A stretch of DNA of 64,000 bases from JAJFFW01 sp038531315 (GTDB taxonomy: Bacteria; Pseudomonadota; Alphaproteobacteria; Caulobacterales; Parvularculaceae), in assembly GCA_038531315.1 (NCBI GenBank), contig JBCBBT010000001.1, positions 75,203 through 139,202 on the forward strand. Direction: 5' to 3'. The notes under the pieces are model-generated. The model ran no database searches, was not told the DNA's origin, and worked only from the letters and a program-made list of their open reading frames with translations. Positions 1 to 7,950 of this stretch are shown one piece after another (position 1 is the stretch's first letter; the number at the start of each line of letters is the position of its first letter). A program made the position numbers and the translations under genes.

Positions 1-966
1 GCCAAACTTGAAAAGACGCTGAACGGCCTTCTGCCCGGTCAGGATATACAGCACCCCCGCCCCTGCAAGGCCTACCCACGCGCCGCGGGATAACGTGGAA
101 AGAACGCCGATGACCGCCGCAAACAGAACGCCGTAGAACATGAATTTTCCACGCTTTACGAGCGACAATAGCGGCAGGGTCAAAATGATCGCGAGGGTGA
201 CGGCGCTGCCAAAAAAGATCGGTGCAAATGTTGATCCGTATGCACGCAGATAACCGGATCGTTGGCTGTATAGTGAGGTTTGCGTACCGGCGCCCCACTG
301 ACCAGGTATGTGCCCATAAAAGTGCCAATGGCGCAGTGTTTCCAAAATGGCGAGACCGCCAAGCGTCAGGAGTGGAATCGCGAATGCGAGCGCCATCACG
401 CGGCCGTCTTCGAGCGACTTTGGCCAGCGGCTGAAAACCACATAGGGCGCGGCGAGTGTGATCAATATCGTCACAGATCCGCGTAATCCGGTCGTCAGGT
501 TTTCGTCACGGAAACCCAAAATCACGGAAAGCCCAAAAAAGAGAACGAAGAATAAATCCGTTAAGGAACCAATTGGGGCCGACTTGCGCATGCGCACGCC
601 GATAAACATCGACGGGATCAATATCAGCACCGACAGCAACACGGCTGGTTTCAGTTCAATAAGGCTGTTGATGGGACCAAGCGAAATGATCCGGCCGAGG
701 GGCGGCAGACACAACAGTAAGAGCAGATAAATGGCGGGATAAAATTTCTCGCCCCTGCCAAGCAGCAGGATCAAAATGCCGCTCAGGATCATGGCGACCC
801 AGAAATCGGGGCTAAGGAATACGATGACCGTCGCGCCGAAAACGAGGGTCATCCAGACCGTAAGGCGCGCGCCGCCTATACTGTCGCGAAAAGACGTTCT
901 GACGCTGAAAAACACTGCGCCGAAGGCGACCAGCAACACGACCAGTGCCCGTATCGACAAATCCAC
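1..966 (-). CDS. O-antigen ligase/polymerase-like membrane protein (partial)
   Basis: Reading the minus strand from a GTG at 966 gives 322 uninterrupted codons that run off the left edge, so the C-terminus is missing. The start is supported by an AAGAGG ribosome site six bases upstream and by in-frame stops just before it. The product is almost entirely hydrophobic, with about eight or nine membrane segments. Near its visible end it has the sequence TLSRGAWVGLAG, which resembles the SRGxW segment of the Wzy/WaaL (O-antigen ligase) family. Proteins of this family polymerise or ligate surface polysaccharide at the periplasmic face of the inner membrane. Family membership is likely; whether it is a ligase or a polymerase cannot be told. 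Confidence 0.7.
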   Translation of the reverse strand, partial: MDLSIRALVVLLVAFGAVFFSVRTSFRDSIGGARLTVWMTLVFGATVIVFLSPDFWVAMILSGILILLLGRGEKFYPAIYLLLLLCLPPLGRIISLGPINSLIELKPAVLLSVLILIPSMFIGVRMRKSAPIGSLTDLFFVLFFGLSVILGFRDENLTTGLRGSVTILITLAAPYVVFSRWPKSLEDGRVMALAFAIPLLTLGGLAILETLRHWHFYGHIPGQWGAGTQTSLYSQRSGYLRAYGSTFAPIFFGSAVTLAIILTLPLLSLVKRGKFMFYGVLFAAVIGVLSTLSRGAWVGLAGAGVLYILTGQKAVQRLFKFG

Positions 967-1108
967 GAAAAACCTCTTAAGCGCCTGCCTGAACGCGCCA
1001 ACTGCGCCCGGCTTTTACTAGCCGTGATTTTTCGCTTTGTCCCGCAATTTGCGCGCCAGAAGACGATCGGTCCGGGGGCGCGCCGTCAGAAGCGGGTTCG
1101 CGCGCCGA

Positions 1109-1759
1109 TCAGGCGCGCGCGATCGCGTAGCCCTTTTCCGTTTTGCGGGTGACGACGCCCTGAACGACGCCGATTTTGACGGTTTCGCCAATATTGAGCG
1201 ATTGCGTCGTGATGATTTCAATCCCGCTAAAGGAGATATTTGCAACTGAACAGCGAAAAACTTCATTATTTGCGCGCGCACCGTCAATGAAATCAAGATC
1301 GACGGTGCGCCGCTCGTGTTGCCGTCTGTCGCTGATTTTGCCGCGCCGGTCAGAAAGGTCGCTTTCAATATCCTCGCGCGCAAAAAATGCTTCGATCGAG
1401 CGCTCGAGGCGCGCGAGTTTCGGCGTCGTCAAGTTCATTTTTACAGCGAAAGCGCCCTCTTCATGACGCACGACGCGGCCTTCAAAGCGGCCGATTTCAT
1501 CCATGTACGCGACGACCGTATCGCCGATATTGGGGAGTTTGCTGCCGCCAATCCGAAAGCCGTCCGGCGAGATATCGAGCAATTCGCCCTGATCTTCGAA
1601 CCGGTCGATAACCATGAAACGCACCAGCGTATTAAGCTGACGGCGTTCGTGCTTGCGCCGATCATATTTGCGCCGCGGCGGGACCGCTTCTCCCGAAAGA
1701 CTGTCGAGCGATTCATCTAATGCGCGGTCTTGCCAACGGCTTTCAAGCGCTTCAGACAT
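1109..1759 (-). CDS. Tandem PilZ-domain protein (putative c-di-GMP effector)
   Basis: 216 residues with two PilZ copies. The first has RRKHERR at 34-40 and DISPDGFRIGG at 62-72. The second has RRQHERR at 145-151 and NISFSGIEI at 174-182. These are the RxxxR and D/NxSxxG elements that bind cyclic di-GMP in PilZ proteins. There is no signal peptide or membrane segment, so it should be a cytoplasmic effector. It lies downstream of the nucleoside operon after 138 bases of AT-rich DNA, so it is probably transcribed on its own. Its target is unknown; the adjacent polysaccharide gene is a possible one by position only. Confidence 0.85.
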   Translation of the reverse strand: MSEALESRWQDRALDESLDSLSGEAVPPRRKYDRRKHERRQLNTLVRFMVIDRFEDQGELLDISPDGFRIGGSKLPNIGDTVVAYMDEIGRFEGRVVRHEEGAFAVKMNLTTPKLARLERSIEAFFAREDIESDLSDRRGKISDRRQHERRTVDLDFIDGARANNEVFRCSVANISFSGIEIITTQSLNIGETVKIGVVQGVVTRKTEKGYAIARA

Positions 1760-1897
1760 GATGTTCTCCCTTCATCATATCGGCGGCTGTGCAATGGTTT
1801 TTCAACGCCGCCCACGGATAGAACGGTAAACCGCCAGAAACTATCATTTCGTATCTGAATTGTATAAAAATCTAATTAAAAGCGATTTTTTCTCATT

Positions 1898-2770
1898 TTA
1901 TAATATTTTTTCTACTTCTGATTGCTTCGGTAAGGCTGATTGAGCGCCCAAACGCGTTGTCGCCAGCGCCCCGGCGGCGCAGGCCTGCGTCAACGCGTCC
2001 TCAGGCGCCGCGCTGGCGGCCAGCGCCGTCGTCAGCGCAGCGCTGAAACAATCGCCGGCCCCGGTCGTGTCCATGACAACGACTTGCGGCGGGCGCGCCC
2101 GCGCAAGCTCGACGCCGGCGCGGCTCAAAATGGCGCCCTCGCCGCCGAGGGTCACCGCCAGCAGGCCTTTAAATTGCGCCATCGCATCCGGCGCGTCTTT
2201 CTTTAGGGCGTCATATTCGCCTTCATTAACAATCAGGAGGTCGGCGCGCGCCAGAAGCGCCGGACCGATCGGGGCCATGGGCGCGGCGTTGAGCGCAAAA
2301 AAGACGTCGCGATTTTCAACCGCTTTCAACGTTGCGGCCTGCGGCGTTTCAAGCTGCGCCAACACCGCGTCGGCGGCGCAGTCAGGCACATGCGCCGGTG
2401 CGAGCTCATAATTGGCGCCGGAAGCAACCGCGATCTGGTTTTCACCATCGCCGGCGACGACAATGAAAGCGGCGCCGGTCGGAGCCGTCTCGCTGCGCGA
2501 CACGGCGCTGAGATCAACACCGTCAGCGTGAAGATTTGAAAGGGCGGCTTGTGCGTATGCGTCCGTCCCGACGCGCGCGCAGAGCGTGACGTCCGCGCCG
2601 AGCCGGCGGGCCGCCAGCGCCTGGTTCGCGCCTTTGCCGCCGGGCGTGGTCGTGAAGGCCCCGCCCGTGACCGTCTCACCCGGCGCCGGCAGGCTCTTTG
2701 CGGTGATGACAAAGTCGAGATTGACCGATCCGACCACCAACAACTTCACTGGTTTCCTTGTCCCCGTCAT
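1898..2770 (-). CDS. rbsK: Ribokinase (PfkB family)
   Basis: 290 residues, the normal length for ribokinase, which phosphorylates ribose to ribose 5-phosphate. Seen: the N-terminal VGSVNLDF, the GGKGANQ sugar-binding loop at 44-50, and the C-terminal DTTGAGD at 234-240 carrying the anion hole and catalytic Asp240. The start overlaps the nucleoside hydrolase stop by four bases, so translation is probably coupled. As the last gene of the operon it would capture the ribose freed by nucleoside hydrolase. A related PfkB sugar or nucleoside kinase cannot be fully excluded, but the context favours ribose. Confidence 0.9.
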   Translation of the reverse strand: MTGTRKPVKLLVVGSVNLDFVITAKSLPAPGETVTGGAFTTTPGGKGANQALAARRLGADVTLCARVGTDAYAQAALSNLHADGVDLSAVSRSETAPTGAAFIVVAGDGENQIAVASGANYELAPAHVPDCAADAVLAQLETPQAATLKAVENRDVFFALNAAPMAPIGPALLARADLLIVNEGEYDALKKDAPDAMAQFKGLLAVTLGGEGAILSRAGVELARARPPQVVVMDTTGAGDCFSAALTTALAASAAPEDALTQACAAGALATTRLGAQSALPKQSEVEKIL

Positions 2771-3720
2771 GAGAGCTTTTCCAGGTATGAGAGCAGAAGC
2801 GCAAAAAACCCGTCGCGATTGACGCTATGGGCCCAACGCGCGTTCGCCGGCAGGTCGGTCGCATTCCAGAAATCGACCGATGTATGACCGAGGGTCACCG
2901 GCGACTGCGTTTCAATCCTGATATTACAGTCTTTGAACTGAAAGAGCGACGGCTCAAGCAAATATCCAATGGTGCACGGATCATGGAGCGGCGCGCCGTC
3001 GGTTTGGAAACGATTGGCGTCGACGAACGCATATTTCGCCAGAATATCATGCGCCGCGCTCGCAGCGTTGCGGCCGGTTGCGCGCAATGCCTCCAACAGC
3101 GCCGGCGTTGTAATCAGCTGATGCGTCACATCGAGCCCAATCGCCGTGATCGGGCGTCCACAATCGAAAACGATCGCCGCGGCGTCAGGGTCGGCAAAAA
3201 TATTGTATTCCGCCGACGGCGTGACATTGCCGCCTTCGCGCATCGCCCCGCCCATGATGACGATCTCGGCGACGCCGCTGAGCGCGTCCGGCGCGGTCTC
3301 AATGAGCTGCGCAACGTTGGTGAGCGGGCCCGTGGCGACAAGCGTGACCTCGTTTGGCGCGCAGGCGCGCAAATGATCGATCATGAACGCGACGCCGCCC
3401 TGAGGCTGTAACGGCGTGCGCGGCTCGAAAATCTCGATCCCCTCCAGCCCCTCGCGCCCGTGCACGTGGTCGGCGACTTCAAGCGCGCGCTTCAATGGCC
3501 GATCGGCGCCGGCGTAGATCGCAACATCCGTGCGCCCCGCAATATCGGCGATAAGCCGCGCATTGCGCGCCGTCTTGTCGAGCGACACATTACCCGCGAC
3601 GGCGACAATCGCGCGAATGTCGAGCGCGTCATGCGCCGCAAAGGCGAGCAATAGCATTATCGCATCGTCCTGGCCCGGATCGCAGTCGATGATAATCGGG
3701 CGTTTTTCTGCTTGCGTCAC
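2767..3720 (-). CDS. Inosine-uridine preferring nucleoside hydrolase
   Basis: 317 residues. The N-terminal DCDPGQDD at 12-19 is the calcium-binding Asp cluster that defines nucleoside N-ribohydrolases. The family hydrolyses purine or pyrimidine ribonucleosides to free base and ribose. Four-base overlaps with the genes on both sides place it in the middle of a salvage operon between purine nucleoside phosphorylase and ribokinase, so both phosphorolytic and hydrolytic cleavage are encoded together. No signal peptide is visible, so it is cytoplasmic. Base preference cannot be assigned from the sequence alone. Confidence 0.9.
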   Translation of the reverse strand: MTQAEKRPIIIDCDPGQDDAIMLLLAFAAHDALDIRAIVAVAGNVSLDKTARNARLIADIAGRTDVAIYAGADRPLKRALEVADHVHGREGLEGIEIFEPRTPLQPQGGVAFMIDHLRACAPNEVTLVATGPLTNVAQLIETAPDALSGVAEIVIMGGAMREGGNVTPSAEYNIFADPDAAAIVFDCGRPITAIGLDVTHQLITTPALLEALRATGRNAASAAHDILAKYAFVDANRFQTDGAPLHDPCTIGYLLEPSLFQFKDCNIRIETQSPVTLGHTSVDFWNATDLPANARWAHSVNRDGFFALLLSYLEKLS

Positions 3721-4559
3721 GCTTGCGCCTCCGCAATTTGCGGCGCCAGACGCTCAATGAGCGCGCTGATATTCTCGCCGGCGACGCGCGCATGGGCCAA
3801 AACTTCTTCGATTGTGTCGGGCTGTTGGTTGGGCCCGCCGTCGGCCTTGTTGGTGATGGCTGACAATCCGAGAACTTTCATGCCGCAATGATTGGCCGCG
3901 ATGACTTCTAGAACCGTCGACATGCCGACCGCGTCGGCGCCCATTTGATGAAACGAGCGGCGCTCGGCGGATGTCTCCAGCGAGGGGCCGAGCACGCCGG
4001 CGTATACGCCCTCGCGCAAGACGATGCCCGCCTCTTGCGCGACCGCGCGCGCCGCTGCGCGCAACGCGCGGTCATAAGCTTGCGACATATCGACGAAGCG
4101 CGGCCCGATCTCAGGGGTCTCCTCGCCAAGCGTCGGGTTCGCGCCCGTCAGATTAATGTGATCGCTGATCGCCATGATCTCGCCCGGCGCATAGCCCGGG
4201 TTCAGGCCGCCAGCCGCATTGGTGACGATCAAGGTGCGCACGCCGAGACTGTGGAGCATATAGACCGGCATCGCGACATCGAGCGCGCTCGCGCCCTCGT
4301 AAAGATGAATGCGCCCCTCACAAATCGCAACGCGCGTCCCGGCGATGACCCCGGCGCGCAGCCGTCCGGCATGGCCCGGCGCTGTCGCCGCCGTCAGACC
4401 GTCAATCGCGCTATACGCCAAGCCAGGCCCGTCGCCCGCTTTTTCCGCGAGCGCGCCGAGGCCGCTGCCGAGGACCAAACCGATGGGCGCACGCCAGTCG
4501 CCGCCCGCCGTCTTCAAAGACGCCGCCGTCCGCGCCAGACGCGCGCGCAACGCCGTCAT
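3717..4559 (-). CDS. punA: Purine nucleoside phosphorylase
   Basis: 280 residues from the ATG at 4559, which overlaps the upstream stop as ATGA. A further 19 in-frame residues upstream have no family similarity and are excluded. Family landmarks are LGSGLG near the N-terminus (phosphate binding), TAPGHAGRL, EGRIHLYEG, TNAAGGLNP, GPSLETSAE, GADAVGMST and ITNKADG, whose Asn contacts the purine. This is the trimeric class that splits inosine, guanosine and deoxy forms into base plus (deoxy)ribose 1-phosphate. The role in salvage is reinforced by the downstream nucleoside hydrolase and ribokinase. Confidence 0.92.
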   Translation of the reverse strand: MTALRARLARTAASLKTAGGDWRAPIGLVLGSGLGALAEKAGDGPGLAYSAIDGLTAATAPGHAGRLRAGVIAGTRVAICEGRIHLYEGASALDVAMPVYMLHSLGVRTLIVTNAAGGLNPGYAPGEIMAISDHINLTGANPTLGEETPEIGPRFVDMSQAYDRALRAAARAVAQEAGIVLREGVYAGVLGPSLETSAERRSFHQMGADAVGMSTVLEVIAANHCGMKVLGLSAITNKADGGPNQQPDTIEEVLAHARVAGENISALIERLAPQIAEAQA

Positions 4560-4810
4560 TGGCCGCGTCCCATCATCAACGCCCGCGTCAGGCCGACGGC
4601 GCTGATCGCCAGCCAAAACAATTCGATCACAAACGATGCGGTGTTGAAGGTGTGCATCAGTGAAAACAGGATCAAAAGCGCGCCCAGGCCGTTGAGCGTG
4701 GGATAAAGCGGGCGATTGACGTCCATCTTTCCGATTTGTGAAAGAAAGTAGGTCGCGACGATAAAAAAGACGCCGACGAGGCCGACGCCGTCCGCGAAAG
4801 TCAGGGCCAT
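4556..4810 (-). CDS. Small CBU_0592-like membrane protein
   Basis: 84 residues from the ATG at 4810, which has GGAG about 11 bases upstream. The open frame runs another 101 codons upstream, but that part is low-complexity Arg/Ala sequence typical of non-coding GC-rich DNA. Three hydrophobic segments are visible (roughly residues 8-25, 36-54 and 59-76). The pattern resembles the small CBU_0592-type membrane family, whose function is not known. It is the first gene of the nucleoside salvage operon and overlaps the phosphorylase start by four bases, so a role linked to nucleoside uptake is possible but not shown. Confidence 0.7.
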   Translation of the reverse strand: MALTFADGVGLVGVFFIVATYFLSQIGKMDVNRPLYPTLNGLGALLILFSLMHTFNTASFVIELFWLAISAVGLTRALMMGRGQ

Positions 4811-4924
4811 AAAGTCATCAAGCTCCAAAATAACGGGTCGAACGAACAAATTCGCGGCGGCGACGCCGCCGCCAACGCGGTGTTTCCACAGCGCCGGCCA
4901 GTATAATGGCGGTTCAGGGGGGCG

Positions 4925-4938
4925 GGGAAACGTTTCCC
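4925..4938. promoter_or_regulatory. LacI-family-type operator palindrome
   Basis: GGGAAACGTTTCCC is a perfect 14-bp palindrome with the central CG step typical of LacI/PurR-family operators. It lies 115 bases upstream of the first gene of the nucleoside operon, which suits repression of that operon by a nucleoside- or ribose-responsive LacI regulator. No such regulator is in the window. Confidence 0.5.
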
Positions 4939-5357
4939 ACAAACTGTAGGAAAGTTTTCCGCATATCCTGCTATCGCCCTGTTTTTCGCACGCTTTTTCT
5001 AAGGTCGCCAGGCGCAAATAAGTGCGCGCGCGCCGCGTCGCGGACACAGCCGCGAGCGCACGCGATTTGCGCGCGACGCCATGTGTCGCCTTTTCCCGCG
5101 ACTGTGTCCGCAAGCACGCAGTTCGATGACAGATTTATGATAAGACGCGGTCGCGCGACCGAAGAATCGCCGCAGTTTTTGTTTCGCGGCGCTCGCCGCC
5201 ACACGGCGACAAGCGGCCGTACCGAACCGAACGCATTTAACGAAGCGCCATGAAAAAGGGCGCACAAAAAATCATATCAAGGGGCGCGAAATGGCCAACG
5301 ATAAAATCGCCATCTGGTTGCGTATTCGGCGATAGTGTCTCAGGGGGTTTTTGGGGG

Positions 5358-5413
5358 TTACGAGTGGCCAGTTAGGAATGGCCAATTACGAGTGGCGGAT
5401 TATGATCGGCAAG
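5358..5413. repeat. Four tandem 14-bp units upstream of the TonB receptor
   Basis: Units TTACGAGTGGCCAG, TTAGGAATGGCCAA, TTACGAGTGGCGGA and TTATGATCGGCAAG follow each other without gaps. Units 1 and 3 match at 11 of their first 11 bases; the last is the most diverged. The array ends 64 bases before the chosen ATG of the receptor, where a promoter or operator would be expected. Confidence 0.75.
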
Positions 5414-5477
5414 TCAGCACACTGATTTCCGGATGATAGCGCTGGCTCTAGTTCGACGGGTCAAGATAGGGAAAACC

Positions 5478-7862
5478 ATGTCACGCACAAAAATCTTTTT
5501 CATGAACACGATTGCGGCGACAGCAATGATCGCATCCAGTGCAATAGCTCAAGAAGGCGGGGGCCTTGATGAGATCACTGTCACGGCCACGCGCCAGAGC
5601 GAGAACCTGCAGGATATTCCAGTGTCCGTCGCCGTTGTGTCAGGTGAGAAACTCGATGTTCTCGGATCCGGCGGCCTTGACGTCCGGTTTTTGTCGGCGC
5701 GCATTCCGAGTTTGCAAATTGAATCCTCCTTTGGACGGACCTTCCCGCGGTTTTACATTCGCGGCCTCGGCAACACCGATTTCGACCTCAACGCCTCGCA
5801 GCCGGTATCCCTCGTATTTGACGATGTCATCCTTGAAAACCCGATCCTCAAAGGGTTTCCTGTTTTTGACCTTGAACGGATCGAGGTGTTGCGCGGCCCG
5901 CAGGGCACGCTCTTTGGACGCAATACGCCGGCTGGCATCGTCAAATTCGATTCTAAGAAACCAACCGATGAATTCGACGCCTACGGACAGGTTTCCTATG
6001 GCCGGTTCAACGCCGTAAACTGGGAAGGCGCCATTGGCGGGCCGATCTCAGATACGCTTTCGGTGCGCGTTTCGACGCTTTTTCAACGCCGCGACGATTT
6101 TGTCGATAACCTTGCGCCGGGTTTTGAACAGGAAGACGCCCTTGAAGGCTTTAATGAGTTTGCCGGCCGGGCGCAGGTCTTGTGGGAGCCGAACGACCGT
6201 TTGTCCGTCCTCGGCAACGCCCATGGGCGACGCCTGCGCGGCACGGCGCGTTTGTTCCGCGCCAACATCGCGACCGGCGACAGCGACGGCGTCGCCGATA
6301 CGCTGACTATCCAGAACGATCCGCTTGACCCGACGGCGGGATCGCAGACCTTTGATTTTGATCGCCAGCAGGCGTTTGTCGACGGCGTCAACTTTCAGGA
6401 AGTCAACGAATTCGGCGCCATCTTGAACGCGAGCTATGATTTCGGCCCTGTGACGCTGACGTCGATTTCCGGCTATGAAAGCGCTGAAATTTTCACGCGC
6501 GGCGATATTGACGGCGGCACGGGCGATTTCTTCGAGGCGGACTTTTTGCAAAACGTTCTCGGCCTGCCGCCGACGCCGATTGGCCCCGGCGCCGGCGTAA
6601 ACCCGCTCATTATCCCCTTCCGCGCCGATACGCAGGATAATATTCCGAGCCTCAATCAGTTGACGCAGGAATTCCGCCTCGCTTCAAACGGCGACGGGCG
6701 TTTCAATTGGCAGACCGGCTTCTTCTACTTCTACGAGGAAGTCGACATTGAAACGATCGACTTCGGCGATGAAGCGGTGGCGCCGGGCGAAGACACCCCG
6801 CAGGCGCTCTCGACGCAGACGCAGATCACGAATTCCTGGGCGCTTTTCGGCTCTGTCGATATTGATGTGACCGACCGTCTCAATCTACGCGGCGGCGTTC
6901 GGTATACGGATGAGGAAAAGAGCCTATCCGCCTTTCGCCCGATCGATGGTCGCCCTGGGTTCCTCGGCTTTGGCGGGCCTTTCACGCCGCAACAGGTCGA
7001 CACCGAAGACGGGGTCGTGAGCTGGGACGTATCGGCGACCTATGCGCTCGACCAGGACACCAACCTTTACGCGCGCATCGCCCGCGGCTTCCGCGCACCG
7101 AGTATTCAGGGCCGTATCGCCTTTTTTGCCTTCGACGGAACCAACGCCGCAAACTCGGTGACAGTCGGCGATACGGAAACCAACATCTCGTTTGAAGGCG
7201 GCATCAAATCGACGCTGGCCGGCGGGCGGGCGCGCCTTAATCTTGGCGGCTTTTATTACACCATCGATAACCAGCAGCTGACCGCTGTGGGCGGCACGCA
7301 AAACTTCAACTCGCTGTTGAACGCGGATGAGACCGTCGGTTACGGGTTTGAATTCGATCTCGACTGGCAGGTGAACGACAATCTTCTCGTTACAGCGGGC
7401 ACAAGCTACAACTTTACGGAAATTCGCGACCCCGGCCTGACGACGGCGGGGTGCGGTTTTCTTCAGTGCACGATCACCGACCCGTTCACAGTGGTTGGCG
7501 GCGTACCGATCGTGAATATTGACGGCAACCGCCTGCCCCAGGCGCCGCGCTGGATCGCCAACTGGACAGCGCGCTACGGCGTTCCGTTCCGCGATGGCGA
7601 ATTGTTCGTCTTCACAGACTGGGCGCTCCGCACCCGGGTGAATTTCTTCCTGTATGAGTCGCTCGAATTCCAGGACGACTTCCTGATCGAAGGCGGCCTG
7701 CGGGCCGGCTATGTCTGGGCGGACGGCAAGCGCGAACTTGCGGCGTTCGGGCGCAACATCACGAACGATCTGTCGCTTACGGGGGCGATCGACTTCAACA
7801 ACCTCACCGGCTTTATCAACGAGCCGCCTACCTGGGGCGTTGAATTCAGAACCAGTTTCTAA
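5478..7862 (+). CDS. TonB-dependent outer membrane receptor
   Basis: 794 residues from the ATG at 5478, preceded by AGGG. That start gives a clear signal peptide (Met-Ser-Arg-Thr-Lys, a hydrophobic core, cleavage after SAIA). An upstream in-frame ATG at 5433 would bury the signal. The mature protein opens with EITVTATR, a TonB-box-like segment, then a plug domain (about 30-160, including VEVLRGPQGTLFGRN-type sequence) and a 22-strand barrel to the end. Such receptors import siderophores, cobalamin, sugars or peptides across the outer membrane. No substrate can be named. It sits between nucleoside salvage genes and the lanthipeptide exporter and ends at a strong terminator, so it is a single-gene unit. 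Confidence 0.9.
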   Translation: MSRTKIFFMNTIAATAMIASSAIAQEGGGLDEITVTATRQSENLQDIPVSVAVVSGEKLDVLGSGGLDVRFLSARIPSLQIESSFGRTFPRFYIRGLGNTDFDLNASQPVSLVFDDVILENPILKGFPVFDLERIEVLRGPQGTLFGRNTPAGIVKFDSKKPTDEFDAYGQVSYGRFNAVNWEGAIGGPISDTLSVRVSTLFQRRDDFVDNLAPGFEQEDALEGFNEFAGRAQVLWEPNDRLSVLGNAHGRRLRGTARLFRANIATGDSDGVADTLTIQNDPLDPTAGSQTFDFDRQQAFVDGVNFQEVNEFGAILNASYDFGPVTLTSISGYESAEIFTRGDIDGGTGDFFEADFLQNVLGLPPTPIGPGAGVNPLIIPFRADTQDNIPSLNQLTQEFRLASNGDGRFNWQTGFFYFYEEVDIETIDFGDEAVAPGEDTPQALSTQTQITNSWALFGSVDIDVTDRLNLRGGVRYTDEEKSLSAFRPIDGRPGFLGFGGPFTPQQVDTEDGVVSWDVSATYALDQDTNLYARIARGFRAPSIQGRIAFFAFDGTNAANSVTVGDTETNISFEGGIKSTLAGGRARLNLGGFYYTIDNQQLTAVGGTQNFNSLLNADETVGYGFEFDLDWQVNDNLLVTAGTSYNFTEIRDPGLTTAGCGFLQCTITDPFTVVGGVPIVNIDGNRLPQAPRWIANWTARYGVPFRDGELFVFTDWALRTRVNFFLYESLEFQDDFLIEGGLRAGYVWADGKRELAAFGRNITNDLSLTGAIDFNNLTGFINEPPTWGVEFRTSF

Positions 7863-7886
7863 AAGCTGGCGGTTTTTGCATTTTAC

Positions 7887-7922
7887 CCCCTCCGCAGCGC
7901 TGCGCTGCGGAGGGGTTTTTTT
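7887..7922 (+). terminator. Intrinsic terminator of the TonB receptor gene
   Basis: A perfect 13-bp stem (7887-7899 with 7903-7915, CCCCTCCGCAGCG and its complement) has a three-base loop and is followed by seven T residues. It lies 25 bases after the receptor stop and separates it from the convergent exporter gene. Confidence 0.9.
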
Positions 7923-7950
7923 CGCCGCAAATCTCACGCCCCCTCGCGAT

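Larger units (their letters stand above)
4811..5477. other. 667-base non-coding region between two divergent genes
   Basis: It separates the nucleoside operon (leftward) from the TonB receptor (rightward). Open frames here are short and lack family features. It holds a 14-bp palindrome at 4925-4938, a 12-bp palindrome GGTCGCGCGACC at 5149-5160, and four 14-bp repeats at 5358-5413. No known riboswitch could be recognised. Confidence 0.6.

Noticed and set aside
4811..5113. N-terminal extension of the small membrane protein (101 codons)
   Set aside because: The extension is Arg/Ala-rich and contains the LacI-type palindrome. The ATG at 4810 with GGAG and the start of the hydrophobic pattern fit better.
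5358..5413. The 14-bp array as a CRISPR
   Set aside because: Units are contiguous with no spacers and there are no cas genes.
7887..7922. The terminator as a bidirectional element for the exporter operon too
   Set aside because: On the minus strand the hairpin is followed by mixed sequence with only short T runs, so it is supported only for the receptor gene.
6924..7937. A 337-codon minus-strand frame opposite the TonB receptor
   Set aside because: It is antisense to a well-defined receptor, lacks motifs and crosses the terminator.
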